DNA from: Planctomycetales bacterium ZRK34
GTDB taxonomy: Bacteria > Planctomycetota > Phycisphaerae > Phycisphaerales > Zrk34
Assembly: GCA_014873095.1 (NCBI GenBank)
Contig: CP050848.1
Span: 2,232,001-2,296,000, forward strand
DNA length: 64,000 bases
Direction: 5' to 3'
Shown: in pieces, positions 45,412 through 54,900 of the stretch
How positions within the stretch are numbered: position 1 is the stretch's first letter
Layout: the number at the start of each line of letters is the position of its first letter
Made by a program: the position numbers and the translations under genes
Notes under the pieces: model-generated
Databases searched by the model: none
What the model was told of the DNA's origin: nothing
The model's input: the letters and a program-made list of their open reading frames with translations, nothing else

Positions 45412-46108
45412 GGGCGATCGCGAGCATGCCTAGCGGCAGCAGGCTGGCGGGTTCGGGGATCGTGTTCAGCGCGACCTGCTGAACCTGCCAGCTCGCGCCG
45501 GCACTGGTGGTGTCATCACCGAAGAAGATGAAGTTGGGCGTCTCGTAGACATCCGGAAATCCGGCGAAGGCGCTGTAGTCACGGATGGCGCCGGCCAGCA
45601 GCGGGGAGCCGTCGGCGGTCAACGTGTAGGCTGAGCCTGCCAGTGTCAGCTCGTAGTGGACGAAGTCGGCGGTGGTGTCGTAACCGGCGGTCTCGGCCCG
45701 GACGAACAGCGGCGAATCATCCTGCGACCAGACTTCGTCGGTCCAGAAGCCGATCTCGATGCCCATGGCCGAACCGTCGAGCAGAATCACGCTGAACCCG
45801 GCGCGGTTGGTGCTGCCGGTGTGGGTTTCGGTCAGCATCTTCAGATCGAAGCCGAGCGTGACGCCGGTCACCGAGTCCACGGCCTGATCCGTGCGGGAGT
45901 ACCCGCCCTGAATCGACTCGCTGGACGAGGTATCGACGGTCAGCGCCCCGCCGGCGACGGACTGGGTTCCGCCGAGGAAGAAGCTGGTCCACGCCTGGGC
46001 GCCGGGCTGGGTGTTGAGCCCGGCATCGTAGAGCACGGTCGCCGGGGCTGCCGCACTGAAAGCGCCGACCATCGCCGCCACGGTCATTACACGTAATCCA
46101 TTGAACAT
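45368..46108 (-). CDS. PEP-CTERM protein with lectin/LamG-like domain
   Basis: 246 residues from ATG 46108 (GGAG, 9 nt). Signal peptide about 1-23 (MTVAAMVGAFSAAAPA). The mature domain (about 24-210) has the pattern of a concanavalin-like fold (FDLKMLTETHTGSTNRAGFS, FVHYELTLAGSAYTLTADGS). The tail is PEP-CTERM: IPEPASLLPLGMLAIALKRRR followed by MSGRARAAG, a longer basic tail than usual. The stop overlaps the end of the YeeE gene by 44 bp in convergent orientation. It is a likely exosortase-sorted surface protein; it has no obvious functional link to the transporter. Confidence 0.88.
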   Translation of the reverse strand: MFNGLRVMTVAAMVGAFSAAAPATVLYDAGLNTQPGAQAWTSFFLGGTQSVAGGALTVDTSSSESIQGGYSRTDQAVDSVTGVTLGFDLKMLTETHTGSTNRAGFSVILLDGSAMGIEIGFWTDEVWSQDDSPLFVRAETAGYDTTADFVHYELTLAGSAYTLTADGSPLLAGAIRDYSAFAGFPDVYETPNFIFFGDDTTSAGASWQVQQVALNTIPEPASLLPLGMLAIALKRRRMSGRARAAG

Positions 46109-46276
46109 GGTGATCATCTCCAAGACCCATCAAGTTACGATTAATCCGAATAATATATCACAAGCCCGGCCGATCGGCAGATAAATTTTGACCGCCGCCG
46201 GGGTCTTTCCCGCTGCTGGCGAGATCGCGCCGCCCGCCCGGTCCAACCCGCCGCCACATTTGATACAATCCCGCCC

Positions 46277-47326
46277 GTGAGCAAGCGAGGGCGACCTGAT
46301 TTTGACCGCCTGCTGGTGGTGATGCCGTCTTGGGTTGGCGATGTGGTGATGGCCACGCCGACCCTGCGACTGCTGCGCCGACTCAAACCCGACGCCCACA
46401 TCAGCTACCTCGTCCGCAGCTACGTCCGACCGATCATCGACGCCGCCCCGTGGTACGATCGCCTGATCACGCTGCGCCCGCGTCGCAGCGCGCTGACGCA
46501 GGCATCCAACCGCCGCCGCTCCACCGCCGCGCTGACCACGCGCCTCCGCCGCAGCGATTTCGACACGGCCGTGCTCCTGCCCAACAGTTTCCGCTCAGCC
46601 CTGATCGTCAAGCTCGCCGGCATCGACCGGCGCATCGGGTACGACCGCGACGGGCGCGGCCTGCTGCTGACCGATCGCCTGATCCCGATCCGTGACCGCG
46701 GCAAGTTCGTGCCCATCCCGATGATCGACTACTACCTGGGTCTGGCCCAATACCTCGGCGCTGAAAATCCCGAGCGCCGGATGCAGCTTTTCACCCGCCC
46801 CGATCACGACCGCGCCGCCGAAGCGCTGCTCCGAGCCGCCGGCGTCAGTGAAGCCACCGGCCCCCTGGTCATGTTCACTCCCGGCGCCGCCACCAAGGGC
46901 GACGCCAAGCTCTGGCCCGCCGATCGCTTCGCCGCCGTCGCCGATCACCTGATCCAGGCCCACAAAGCGGTCGTCATGCTCAACGGCTCTCCCGCCGAGC
47001 GGCCCATCCTCGAAGCGGTCCAACGAGCAGCGCGACACCCGCTGATTGACCTGCCCAAGTGCGGGTCAAACCTCGCCCTGCTCAAATCACTCGTCGCCGC
47101 CGCCGACCTGATGATCACCAACGACACCGGTCCCCGGCACATCGCCGCCGCTTTGAACACCCCCGTGATCAGTCTTTTCGGCCCGACCGACCCCTCCTGG
47201 ACGCGCCTCGACGCCCCCCACGAACGCCTGATCGTCTCACGCCACCCCCACGGCTCGATGACCGGCATCGTGGTCGACCAGGTCATCGCCGCCGCCGACC
47301 AGATCCTCACCACCACCGCCGCGTGA
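46277..47326 (+). CDS. waaF: ADP-heptose:LPS heptosyltransferase (WaaF/RfaF type)
   Basis: 349 residues from GTG 46277. GT9 family: N-terminal VVMPSWVGDVVMATPTLRLL, a two-domain GT-B fold, and the C-terminal donor site with FTPGAATKGDAKLWPADRFA and MITNDTGPRHIAAALNTPVISLFGPTDP. It transfers heptose from ADP-heptose to the LPS inner core. A heptose-bisphosphate phosphatase (gmhB) is encoded 10 kb downstream, consistent with an LPS heptose pathway. No Shine-Dalgarno is visible. It is followed by a palindromic repeat and then a second glycosyltransferase. Confidence 0.9.
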   Translation: MSKRGRPDFDRLLVVMPSWVGDVVMATPTLRLLRRLKPDAHISYLVRSYVRPIIDAAPWYDRLITLRPRRSALTQASNRRRSTAALTTRLRRSDFDTAVLLPNSFRSALIVKLAGIDRRIGYDRDGRGLLLTDRLIPIRDRGKFVPIPMIDYYLGLAQYLGAENPERRMQLFTRPDHDRAAEALLRAAGVSEATGPLVMFTPGAATKGDAKLWPADRFAAVADHLIQAHKAVVMLNGSPAERPILEAVQRAARHPLIDLPKCGSNLALLKSLVAAADLMITNDTGPRHIAAALNTPVISLFGPTDPSWTRLDAPHERLIVSRHPHGSMTGIVVDQVIAAADQILTTTAA

Positions 47327-47330
47327 AAAT

Positions 47331-47430
47331 TTAACCACAGAGAACACAGAGTGCGCAGAGGAAAACAAAAGAGGTTGAAAAGAAAAACACTATTCACAAT
47401 CTCTGTGCCCTCCGTGTTCTCTGTGGTGAA
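47331..47430. repeat. 100-bp palindromic repeat between glycosyltransferase genes
   Basis: 30-bp arms at 47331-47360 and 47401-47430 are inverted copies built on ACCACAGAGAACACAGAG (about 26 of 30 positions). It starts 5 bp after the heptosyltransferase stop. It is similar in design to 5691-5791 but different in sequence. Confidence 0.82.
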
Positions 47431-47462
47431 CTTCTTCTGCCTTGGCGGTTAAAGTATCCACC

Positions 47463-48686
47463 ATGCGGATCGCCATCGTCATTGAAAAGTTCGACCCTGC
47501 CGCCGGCGGCAATGAACGATCCACCGAGCAGATCGCCCGGCGACTGATCCAGCGCGGTCACGATGTGACGATCCTCGCCGGCTCGGGCCTCGCCGACGCG
47601 CTGCCGGGCGGGACGGTGCGTTTGGCGCCGGGGCTGAGCACGAAGACGGCGATCGGGCTGGTGCTGTTTGTCCGCTGGGCCGGGGCACAACTCCGCGAAG
47701 GGCGATTCGATGTGAGCCTGTCGATGACGACCGCCGTCGCCGCCGACGTGATCGAACCGCGCGGCGGGATGGTGCGTGAAACATTGGCGCGAAACATCGC
47801 CCGCCGCCCCACCGAAGCCCGCCGCACGCTGAAGCAACTGACGGTGTGGTTGAGCCCGAAGCAGTTGGCCCTGCTCGCCGCCGAACGCCGGGCGCTGCAC
47901 CACCCGCGTCGCCAGCGTATCGTCGCCATCAGCAAGTACGTCAAAGATCAGTTGTTTCACCACTACATGACGCGCTCGAAAAACGTGGTGATGATCCCCA
48001 ACGCCGCGGAGATTCACACGCTGGAGCCTGAAGCCCGACAAGCATTGCGACAGCGCACCCGGGCGACCATGGGCCTCGATGAGCGCGACATCGTGTTCGT
48101 GTTCGCGGCGATGAACCCCGGGCTCAAGGGGTTGCCGACGCTGCTGAAAGCGATGGCGACCGTTGAAACCCGCGACCCGCGTGCCCGGCTGATCATCGCC
48201 GGCTGCCAGCCGCACCACGCCACGGTCAGCAGCGCGATCCGCTGGGTCGGCCCGACGCGGCAGATGGATGCACTGTACGCCGCGGCGGATGTGACCGTGC
48301 TGCCGACGTGGTACGACCCGTCGAGCAAGGTCGTGCTCGAGTCGCTGCTGCACGGCGTCCCGGCCATCAGCACGCTCTACAACGGCGCGTCGCAGTGGAT
48401 CTACGACCCGACCGGCGAGCAGCAACCGCCCTCGCCCTTCGACGCGCAAGCCCCGGCGGCCCTGCTGGAAGGCAAGGCCGGCCGCATCATTCGCAGCCCC
48501 GAAGAAACCGATGCGCTGGCCGACGCGATGACCCAACTCTGCGATGACCAGACACGTGCATCATGCGCCGATGCCACCGCCGGGCTGGCCGACAAGATTT
48601 CGATGGATGTTCACGTGGACCAACTCGAAACGCTGCTGCGCGAGCTGGCTCATACCCCCTCTCCCGGCGGGAGAGGGCTGGGGTGA
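47463..48686 (+). CDS. Glycosyltransferase family 4 (LPS/glycan assembly)
   Basis: 407 residues from ATG 47463 (MRIAIVIEKFDPAAGGNERS). GT-B fold with the family 4 pattern: an N-terminal GGxE-like loop and the C-terminal donor site with LPTWYDPSSKVVLESLLHG, where the GT4 E-x7-E motif appears as ...SSKVVLESL. It resembles RfaG-type LPS core glucosyltransferases, which also open with KFDPxxGGxER. The last residues HTPSPGGRGLG and the stop codon are encoded by a dispersed palindromic repeat, so the native C-terminus has been replaced or extended. Neighbours on both sides are also glycosyltransferase genes. Confidence 0.88.
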   Translation: MRIAIVIEKFDPAAGGNERSTEQIARRLIQRGHDVTILAGSGLADALPGGTVRLAPGLSTKTAIGLVLFVRWAGAQLREGRFDVSLSMTTAVAADVIEPRGGMVRETLARNIARRPTEARRTLKQLTVWLSPKQLALLAAERRALHHPRRQRIVAISKYVKDQLFHHYMTRSKNVVMIPNAAEIHTLEPEARQALRQRTRATMGLDERDIVFVFAAMNPGLKGLPTLLKAMATVETRDPRARLIIAGCQPHHATVSSAIRWVGPTRQMDALYAAADVTVLPTWYDPSSKVVLESLLHGVPAISTLYNGASQWIYDPTGEQQPPSPFDAQAPAALLEGKAGRIIRSPEETDALADAMTQLCDDQTRASCADATAGLADKISMDVHVDQLETLLRELAHTPSPGGRGLG

Positions 48687-48787
48687 GGGGCGCTCGGAAA
48701 TCAACAACACCCCACAGCATGCGTCTACCGTTATTTGAAGACACCCTCACCCGGCCCTTCGGGCCGACCTCTCCCGGCGGGAGAGGT
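48657..48787. repeat. Palindromic repeat forming the end of the GT4 gene
   Basis: The left part 48657-48689 (CCCTCTCCCGGCGGGAGAGG then CTGGGGTGAGGG) and the right part 48743-48787 (ACCCTCACCCGG ... CCTCTCCCGGCGGGAGAGGT) are inverted versions of the sequence family found inside lysS at 3418-3513. It covers the GT4 stop and ends 3 bp before the stop of the convergent GT2 gene. Confidence 0.85.
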
Positions 48788-48789
48788 GT

Positions 48790-49593
48790 TCACGAAGCGT
48801 CGGACTGATCGTCGCCGGCCAGTTCGGGGTCGTTCTGAATCGCCCAAAGCGCCGCGTATTTCAGCTGCACGCTGACCGACGCCTTCTGCGCCATCATCAA
48901 CCCGAATGTGCCGTCTAAAAACCCGCGTTTCATGATGTAGAACTTGAAAAACGCGCCCCACGGTCGAAACAGCAGATCCCACCAGTGACACCGTCGGCCC
49001 CGGTCGTACATCTGCCGGGCCACCGGCATCACCCGCGCGTCCATCCGCTTGCCGCTGAAGTACCCTTCGAATTCCTGACGCCCGATGCGCTTGTGCAGCA
49101 GATGACACCGGCTGTGCGTGACGCGCGACGGGTCCAGCGGCTCGCGCGCATCGTGCAGCACGTGCTCGTTCCAACGCACTCGATCACGATGAAAAATCCG
49201 CGACCCGTAATCCGGCAGCCACGCCCGGACAAACCGCCCCAGCACCCAGTTCTTCCGCGGCACGTGAATGATGTCCCACCGGTCAAAGTACGCCTGGTCC
49301 CACGACTGAACTTCCGCCGCCAGCTCCGTGGAGACTTCCTCGTCGGAGTCGACGATGAACACCCAGTCGTTGCGGGCCTGCGAGGTGGCGAACTCTTTCT
49401 GCTTGCTGTACCCGCCCCGCCAGGGCTCGATGATCACGCGGTCGGTGAATCGCTTGGCGATCTCCACCGTCCGGTCGGTCGATCCCGAGTCCACCACGAC
49501 GATCTCATCCGCCCAGGTGCACGAGGCGCAGGCGGCCTCGATGGTCTGCTCGTTGTTGCAGCAGGTGATGATGATCGAGATCGGCTGGGCCAT
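48790..49593 (-). CDS. Glycosyltransferase family 2 (WaaE/KdtX-like)
   Basis: 267 residues from ATG 49593 (MAQPISIIITCCNN). GT-A fold: nucleotide-sugar motif EIVVVDSGSTDRTVEIAKRF and the metal-binding DxD-type site FIVDSDEEVS near 85-95. The middle (KNWVLGRFVRAWLPDYGSRIFHRDRVRWNEHVLH) and the membrane-associated C-terminal segment (WWDLLFRPWGAFFKFYIMKRGF) fit the LPS core beta-glucosyltransferase group. An open frame continues upstream but is antisense to the NUDIX gene and rejected. Convergent with the GT4 gene across a repeat; divergent from the NUDIX gene with 57 bp between starts. Confidence 0.9.
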   Translation of the reverse strand: MAQPISIIITCCNNEQTIEAACASCTWADEIVVVDSGSTDRTVEIAKRFTDRVIIEPWRGGYSKQKEFATSQARNDWVFIVDSDEEVSTELAAEVQSWDQAYFDRWDIIHVPRKNWVLGRFVRAWLPDYGSRIFHRDRVRWNEHVLHDAREPLDPSRVTHSRCHLLHKRIGRQEFEGYFSGKRMDARVMPVARQMYDRGRRCHWWDLLFRPWGAFFKFYIMKRGFLDGTFGLMMAQKASVSVQLKYAALWAIQNDPELAGDDQSDAS

Positions 49594-49650
49594 GGTCGAC
49601 CATGATAGCACCCCGCCGACCCCGGGCAACGCGATCAACAGGCCGTTACA

Positions 49651-50226
49651 ATGGCTGCCATGGATGAGCTTCGCGCCCAACTCGCCAGCCTGCTGGAGAC
49701 GTTCGCCCCCGCCGATGCCCGCGAGGCGACGCATCACGAAAACATGTTCGCGCTGATCGATGCGCCTGAAAATCCCTTCTCCCGCAAGCATTTCGACCCC
49801 GGCCACTTCACCGCCAGCGCATTCGTGCTCAGCCCCGATGGCAATGCCCTGCTGCTGATCATGCACGCCAAGTTGCACCGCTGGCTCCAGCCCGGCGGGC
49901 ACATCGACCCTGATGACCCCACCGTCCTGCACGCCGCCCTGCGCGAGCTGGCCGAGGAGACGGGGCTGTTCATGATGGCCGAAAACCACCAGCAGCCCAT
50001 CTTCGACGTCGACATCCACCCGATCCCGGCCAACCCGAAAAAAGATGAGCCGGCCCATAAGCACTACGACGTGCGCTTCCTCTTCCGAGCCACCACGACC
50101 CACCTGACCGCCAGTTCCGACGCCAAGGACGCCCGCTGGGTGCCGCTGGACGAGATCACCGAGGCCATGGCCGACGCATCGGTGATGCGCGCCCTGGCGA
50201 AGATCCGCCGCGGTGTTTCTTCTTAG
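49651..50226 (+). CDS. NUDIX hydrolase
   Basis: 191 residues. The Nudix box reads GGHIDPDDPTVLHAALRELAEETGL split at PGGH: it keeps the catalytic RELAEETGL part but has D in place of the first conserved E and one extra residue in the loop, as in several NUDIX subfamilies annotated only generally. Hydrolyses a nucleoside-diphosphate-linked substrate; which one is unknown. Start ATG 49651 with a second ATG 9 bp later. The stop codon TAG is formed by the first three bases of a palindromic repeat (50224-50271). Confidence 0.88.
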   Translation: MAAMDELRAQLASLLETFAPADAREATHHENMFALIDAPENPFSRKHFDPGHFTASAFVLSPDGNALLLIMHAKLHRWLQPGGHIDPDDPTVLHAALRELAEETGLFMMAENHQQPIFDVDIHPIPANPKKDEPAHKHYDVRFLFRATTTHLTASSDAKDARWVPLDEITEAMADASVMRALAKIRRGVSS

Positions 50227-50271
50227 CCGCGGCCGGAAGGCCGCGGTCCCGCGAGCTCCCGCTCGCGGCTA
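50224..50271. repeat. 48-bp TAGCCGCG palindromic repeat supplying the NUDIX stop codon
   Basis: The outer arms TAGCCGCGG and CGCGGCTA enclose two hairpins (CCGCGGCC/GGCCGCGG and CGCGAGC/GCTCGCG). It has the same outer arms and almost the same length as 31797-31845. It may also act as a transcription stop, but no T-tract follows. Confidence 0.78.
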
Positions 50272-50348
50272 TCAAACATTTCACAGTGGCGACAACGCCT
50301 GTTTTCGCCTACGATTTCCGCCTTAAACCTCACAGAATTGAGATCCTC

Positions 50349-51938
50349 ATGAGCGCCTCCACCACCAAATCCATGGACGAAATCGTCGCCCTCTGTCGCC
50401 GCCGCGGATTCATCTGGCAATCCTCGGAAGTCTACGGCGGGATCAACGGCTTCTGGGACTACGGCCCCCTCGGCGCCCAGCTCAAGAAGAATCTCAAAGA
50501 CGCCTGGTGGCAGGACGTGATCAAAACCCCGCCCGCCGGCCCCGACGGCGCCGACCTCGACATCGTCCCCGTCGACTGCACCATCATCATGAACCCCAAG
50601 GTCTGGGAAGCCTCCGGCCATGTGGGTGGCTTCAACGATCCCATGGTCGACTGTGCAGAGACCAAAAAGAGATACCGAGCGGATCATATTTCTTGTTATG
50701 GCGTAGTTGATGAGAAAGATGGACGTGAAAATGCTGAACCTACGACCATCGGCTACGTTGCAACACTTGCAGCTACAGAAGAAGAATTCTTCACGTCATA
50801 TCGTGAAAATGAAAAAAAGTTCTTCAAACGCTTAGCAAAGGCGTTTGGAAAACCTGTTATGGTCCAACTTCCCGGCGAAGGTGTCCCTTACACAAACTTA
50901 CAAGGTTTTGATAGAAAAATTGTGCTTGGTCCGGACGCAACTGAAGTTGGCACATTGACTGAGCCTCGTGAATTCAACCTGATGTTCGAAACCTACGTCG
51001 GCGCGATTCGTGATGAAGAATCCAAGGCGTATCTGCGCCCCGAGACAGCACAGGGCATCTTCACGCAGTTCTGGAATGTCGTGGACACGGCGCGGGTGAA
51101 GATTCCGTTCGGGATGGCGCAGATCGGCAAGGCGTTTCGTAATGAAGTCACGCCGCGGAATTTCACGTTTCGCAGCCGCGAGTTCGAGCAGATGGAAATC
51201 GAGTTCTTCATTCGGCCCGAAACCGCCGGCGAGTGGTACCAGTACTGGCGCGACACGCGCTATGCGTGGTGGCAGTCGATCGGGCTGGCGGGCGACAACC
51301 TGACGCTGCGCGAGCATGACAAGGACGAGCTGTCGCACTACGCCAAGGAAGGCGCCGGCGTCTGCGATGTCGAGTATCGTTTCCCGTTCACCGCCCCAGG
51401 CTACGGCGAGCTCGAAGGCATCGCCCACCGCAGCGACTTCGACCTCAAGGCCCACGCCACCGCCTGCGGCAAGGGCGACAAGCTGATGTACCGCGACCCG
51501 GTGACCAACGAGAAGTTCTTCCCACACGTGATCGAACCCTCGGCGGGTGCGGACCGCGGCACGCTGGCCGTGCTCTGCGAAGCATTCACGCCGACACCGG
51601 ACCGCGCGGGCAGCAAGTACGTGATGAAGTTCGTGCCGCGGCTGGCGCCGATCAAGGCGGCGATCTTCCCGCTGGTGAATAAGGACGGCATGCCCGAGAT
51701 CGCCGACAAGCTGTATCGCCAGTTGCGGAACAAGTACACGATTCAGACCGACGCCAAACAGTCGATCGGCAAGCGGTACGCCCGCATGGACGAAGCCGGC
51801 ACGCCGTACTGCTTCACGATCGACGGCGACACGGCGACGGATCAGACCGTGACCGTGCGCGATCGCGACACCGCCGAGCAGACCCGCATCAGCCTCGACA
51901 AGGTCGAAAGCTTCCTCGCGGAGAAGATCGGCGATTAA
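50349..51938 (+). CDS. glyQS: Glycyl-tRNA synthetase, homodimeric type
   Basis: 529 residues from ATG 50349. Class II synthetase of the eukaryotic/Gram-positive dimeric type: opening MDEIVALCRRRGFIWQSSEV, YGGINGFWDYGPLG, motif 2 region IGKAFRNEVTPRNFTFRSREF, EFEQMEIEFF, and the C-terminal anticodon domain (RAGSKYVMKFVPRLAPIKAA, then DEAGTPYCFTIDGD). The insertion domain between KKRYRADH and EPREFNLMF is encoded by DNA of about 43% GC (hand count 50701-50940), while the flanks are near 60-66%. The junctions lie in conserved sequence, so this looks like homologous recombination with a foreign allele. The frame is intact and the enzyme should work. Confidence 0.96.
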   Translation: MSASTTKSMDEIVALCRRRGFIWQSSEVYGGINGFWDYGPLGAQLKKNLKDAWWQDVIKTPPAGPDGADLDIVPVDCTIIMNPKVWEASGHVGGFNDPMVDCAETKKRYRADHISCYGVVDEKDGRENAEPTTIGYVATLAATEEEFFTSYRENEKKFFKRLAKAFGKPVMVQLPGEGVPYTNLQGFDRKIVLGPDATEVGTLTEPREFNLMFETYVGAIRDEESKAYLRPETAQGIFTQFWNVVDTARVKIPFGMAQIGKAFRNEVTPRNFTFRSREFEQMEIEFFIRPETAGEWYQYWRDTRYAWWQSIGLAGDNLTLREHDKDELSHYAKEGAGVCDVEYRFPFTAPGYGELEGIAHRSDFDLKAHATACGKGDKLMYRDPVTNEKFFPHVIEPSAGADRGTLAVLCEAFTPTPDRAGSKYVMKFVPRLAPIKAAIFPLVNKDGMPEIADKLYRQLRNKYTIQTDAKQSIGKRYARMDEAGTPYCFTIDGDTATDQTVTVRDRDTAEQTRISLDKVESFLAEKIGD

Positions 51939-51970
51939 AGACTGAAACATCTGTAACTCTGGGGGCCATC

Positions 51971-54900
51971 ATGGACGTCATTGATCTGGGGACGGTGGAC
52001 CGGCTGTATGAGCAGGGTCTGTACCTGCAGGCGCATGAGTGTCTGAGCGGCGTGGCTGATCCGTGGCGAACGTCATCGCCGGACACGATGGTGATGGCGG
52101 GCAGGGTCAAAAGCCAGCTTGGTGAAGGGCGCGCCGGAGCGGCGCTTATGCTGCGGGCGCTGCGGCAGTTTCCAGCGTCTCGGGAGGCGATTTACTTTGG
52201 GACATACTGCGTGATGAGTCACCGCGGGCCGTATGCGGCACTGCAGGTGGTCAACAAGTATCCGATCAATGGCCAGGCGACGGCCCGCCAGCAAGGCGAC
52301 TGGCATGGCCTGCGGGCGCAGGTCGCGGCGGCGCTGCGCGACTTTTCAACGGCTGAACACGCCCTGGCCGAGGCGCTGGATACAGGCACGGACCGGCCGT
52401 GGATGAACATGGTCAAGGCGCACGTATTGATCGCACAGGATCGACACGCCGAGGCAATGGACAGCGTGCAGGCGGCGATGGCGGCGCAGCCGTATTACCG
52501 GCCGGCGGTTCAGACGGCAGCCGATCTGCACACGCGCCTGGGTGATGCGGCCGCGGGGATCGAGCTGCTGCGTGAAGCGTCGGAACGACTTGAGTGCGTG
52601 CCTGTGTTGCTGCAGTTGGCGCATGCGTTGTATGTGCAGGAAGCCTATGACGAGTCGTGGGCGACGCTGGATCGAATCGAGGCATTGGCGCCGGCGATGG
52701 ATCGCGGGCTAAGGCAGTGGCTTTGCGTTCAACGGACCGAGACGGCGTATGTACACAAGCAGTACGACACGGCCGCCGCGTGGGCCAAGCGTGTGGAAAA
52801 AATTGACTTTTACAAGCGCTTCGCTGAGCGGCTCGATGATGAAGCACAGCGGTTGGAGCGCGGCGAAACGACGACCGGGCAACGGGTGAAGTTGAACGTC
52901 GAGTATGTGCAACAGCACCACAATACGTGTGCCCCGGCGACGCTGACATCGATCAGCCGGTACTGGAAGATGCCGGCCGAACACGTGGCCGTGGCCGAGG
53001 AGATTTGTTACGACGGCACACCGGCGCACAGCGAGCGGCGATGGGCGACGGAGCACGGTTGGCGGGCGCGTGAGTTTACGGTGACATGGGACTCGGCGCG
53101 GCGCCTGATCGACGCGGGGATACCGTTCACATTGACCACCACCGGGCCGTCAGTCGCTCACCTGCAGGCGGTGATCGGATATGACACACTGCGCAAGACG
53201 CTGCTGATGCGCGACCCGAACTACTCGGCGGTGACGGAATTTCTGATCGAAGAGACGCTGGAACACCTGGCGTCGACCGGGCCGCGCGGCATGGCGATGA
53301 TTCCCGAAGAGCGAGCGGCCGAGCTCGATGCGATCGACCTGCCGGATGCGGCCTTTTACGATCTGTATCACACGCTGAACATTCAATTGACCTCACACGA
53401 CCGGGCCGCCGCGGGCCAGACGCATAACAAAATGGTCGAACTGGGGGCTGATCATCGGCTCACGGATTTAGGCCGCTTGACGCTGTCGCATTACGATGCG
53501 GATCCGACGGCGGCGCTATCGGCGCTGGAGCGTCCGATGCAGCGGTGGCCGGATTGCCAGGTGGTTCGATCGCAGCAGCTCGGCGCGCTGCGGCAAGCCG
53601 ATCATCGGGAGCAGGCCACGCAGACGCTCAGGCAGTTCATCGCTGACCAGGAGTTCCGCAAGCTCGACCCTGTCTTTGTCCAACACTATGTGGGCGATCT
53701 GCTGAACGATCATCGACGAGCGCGCGAGGCGCGTCGGCTGATCATGCGCACGTTGCGCCGCGCCCCGCTGCAAGCGGAGAATTATTTTTTGTTGGGCCAC
53801 CTGTTGTGGTCGGACCGGCAGTTCGAGCAGGCGCTGGAACTGTACCGCATCGCGACATGCCTGGAGGACAAGGCTGAACGCTACGCCAGCGCGTATTTCG
53901 ATGCGGCACGCAGCTTGAATCGGACCGAGGCGGCATTGGATCATCTACGTCAGCGTTTTGAGCGGTTCGGCCATCGCTCATCGCTGCCGGGACGCACGCT
54001 GGTCATGGCACTGGACCGGTGCGACCGCATTGAGGCCATGGAGCAGGCGTTGCATGAACTGATCCAGCGGCGACCGGACGACGGCGACGTGCGGCTGTTT
54101 GCAGCGCCCTATTACGAGGTCCTGGGTCAGACCGAAGCGGCGGATGAGGCCATGGCCAAAGCGCGTGGGCGCTGCCGCGAATCGGACTGGCTGCGTGCGG
54201 CGGTTCGACTGGCCGAGCGGCGCGGCGAGACTGAAACAGTGCTGGAGCACTGGCGAGCGGCGGCGGCGCTGGAGCCGATGGCGGTGGATATTCATGCGGG
54301 GATCGCCGCCGCGCTCAGTGATCGTGAAGGACCGGCGGCGGCGGTAGCGCATCTCGAAACCGTGGTCAAGAAATTCGACCACCACCACGCGCTGAATCAG
54401 TTGTTGGCCAGTTGGCTGACTCAACATGATCCGGCACGCTGCATCACACTGCTGGAGCGGCTGCGGTCGCTGAGCCCGGATGACACTTGGTCGCTGCGCG
54501 AGCTTGTTCAAGTGCGTTGCGAGCTGCGTGAATTCGACAAGGCGGCGGCCCACGCCGAGCGGGCGATCGAAATGGAACCGCACGTGCCGGCCAATCACGT
54601 GTTTTATGCCATGGCCATGCGCGCGATGGGGAAAATCATCGCAGCACGCAAGGCGGCGCGGCGTGCGCTGGAGCTTTCAATCGACTGCACCGATGCGATT
54701 GTTCTGCTGATGGGGTTGTGCGACGGCCCGCAACAGCAGCGCGAGGCGCTGACCTTCGTACACGAGCAGCTTCGTCGGCAGGTGACTACGGGCGACGCCG
54801 TCGGGGTGTATTACGAACAGGCGATGAACGTGCTGGCCCCGGTCAAACTGCTGGCGATGACGCAGGAAGCACGGACAAGCCGACCCGATCTGTGGCAGTG

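Noticed and set aside
49594..50103. A 170-residue N-terminal extension of the GT2 gene.
   Set aside because: It is antisense to the NUDIX gene, and the protein family starts exactly at MAQPISIIITCCNN.
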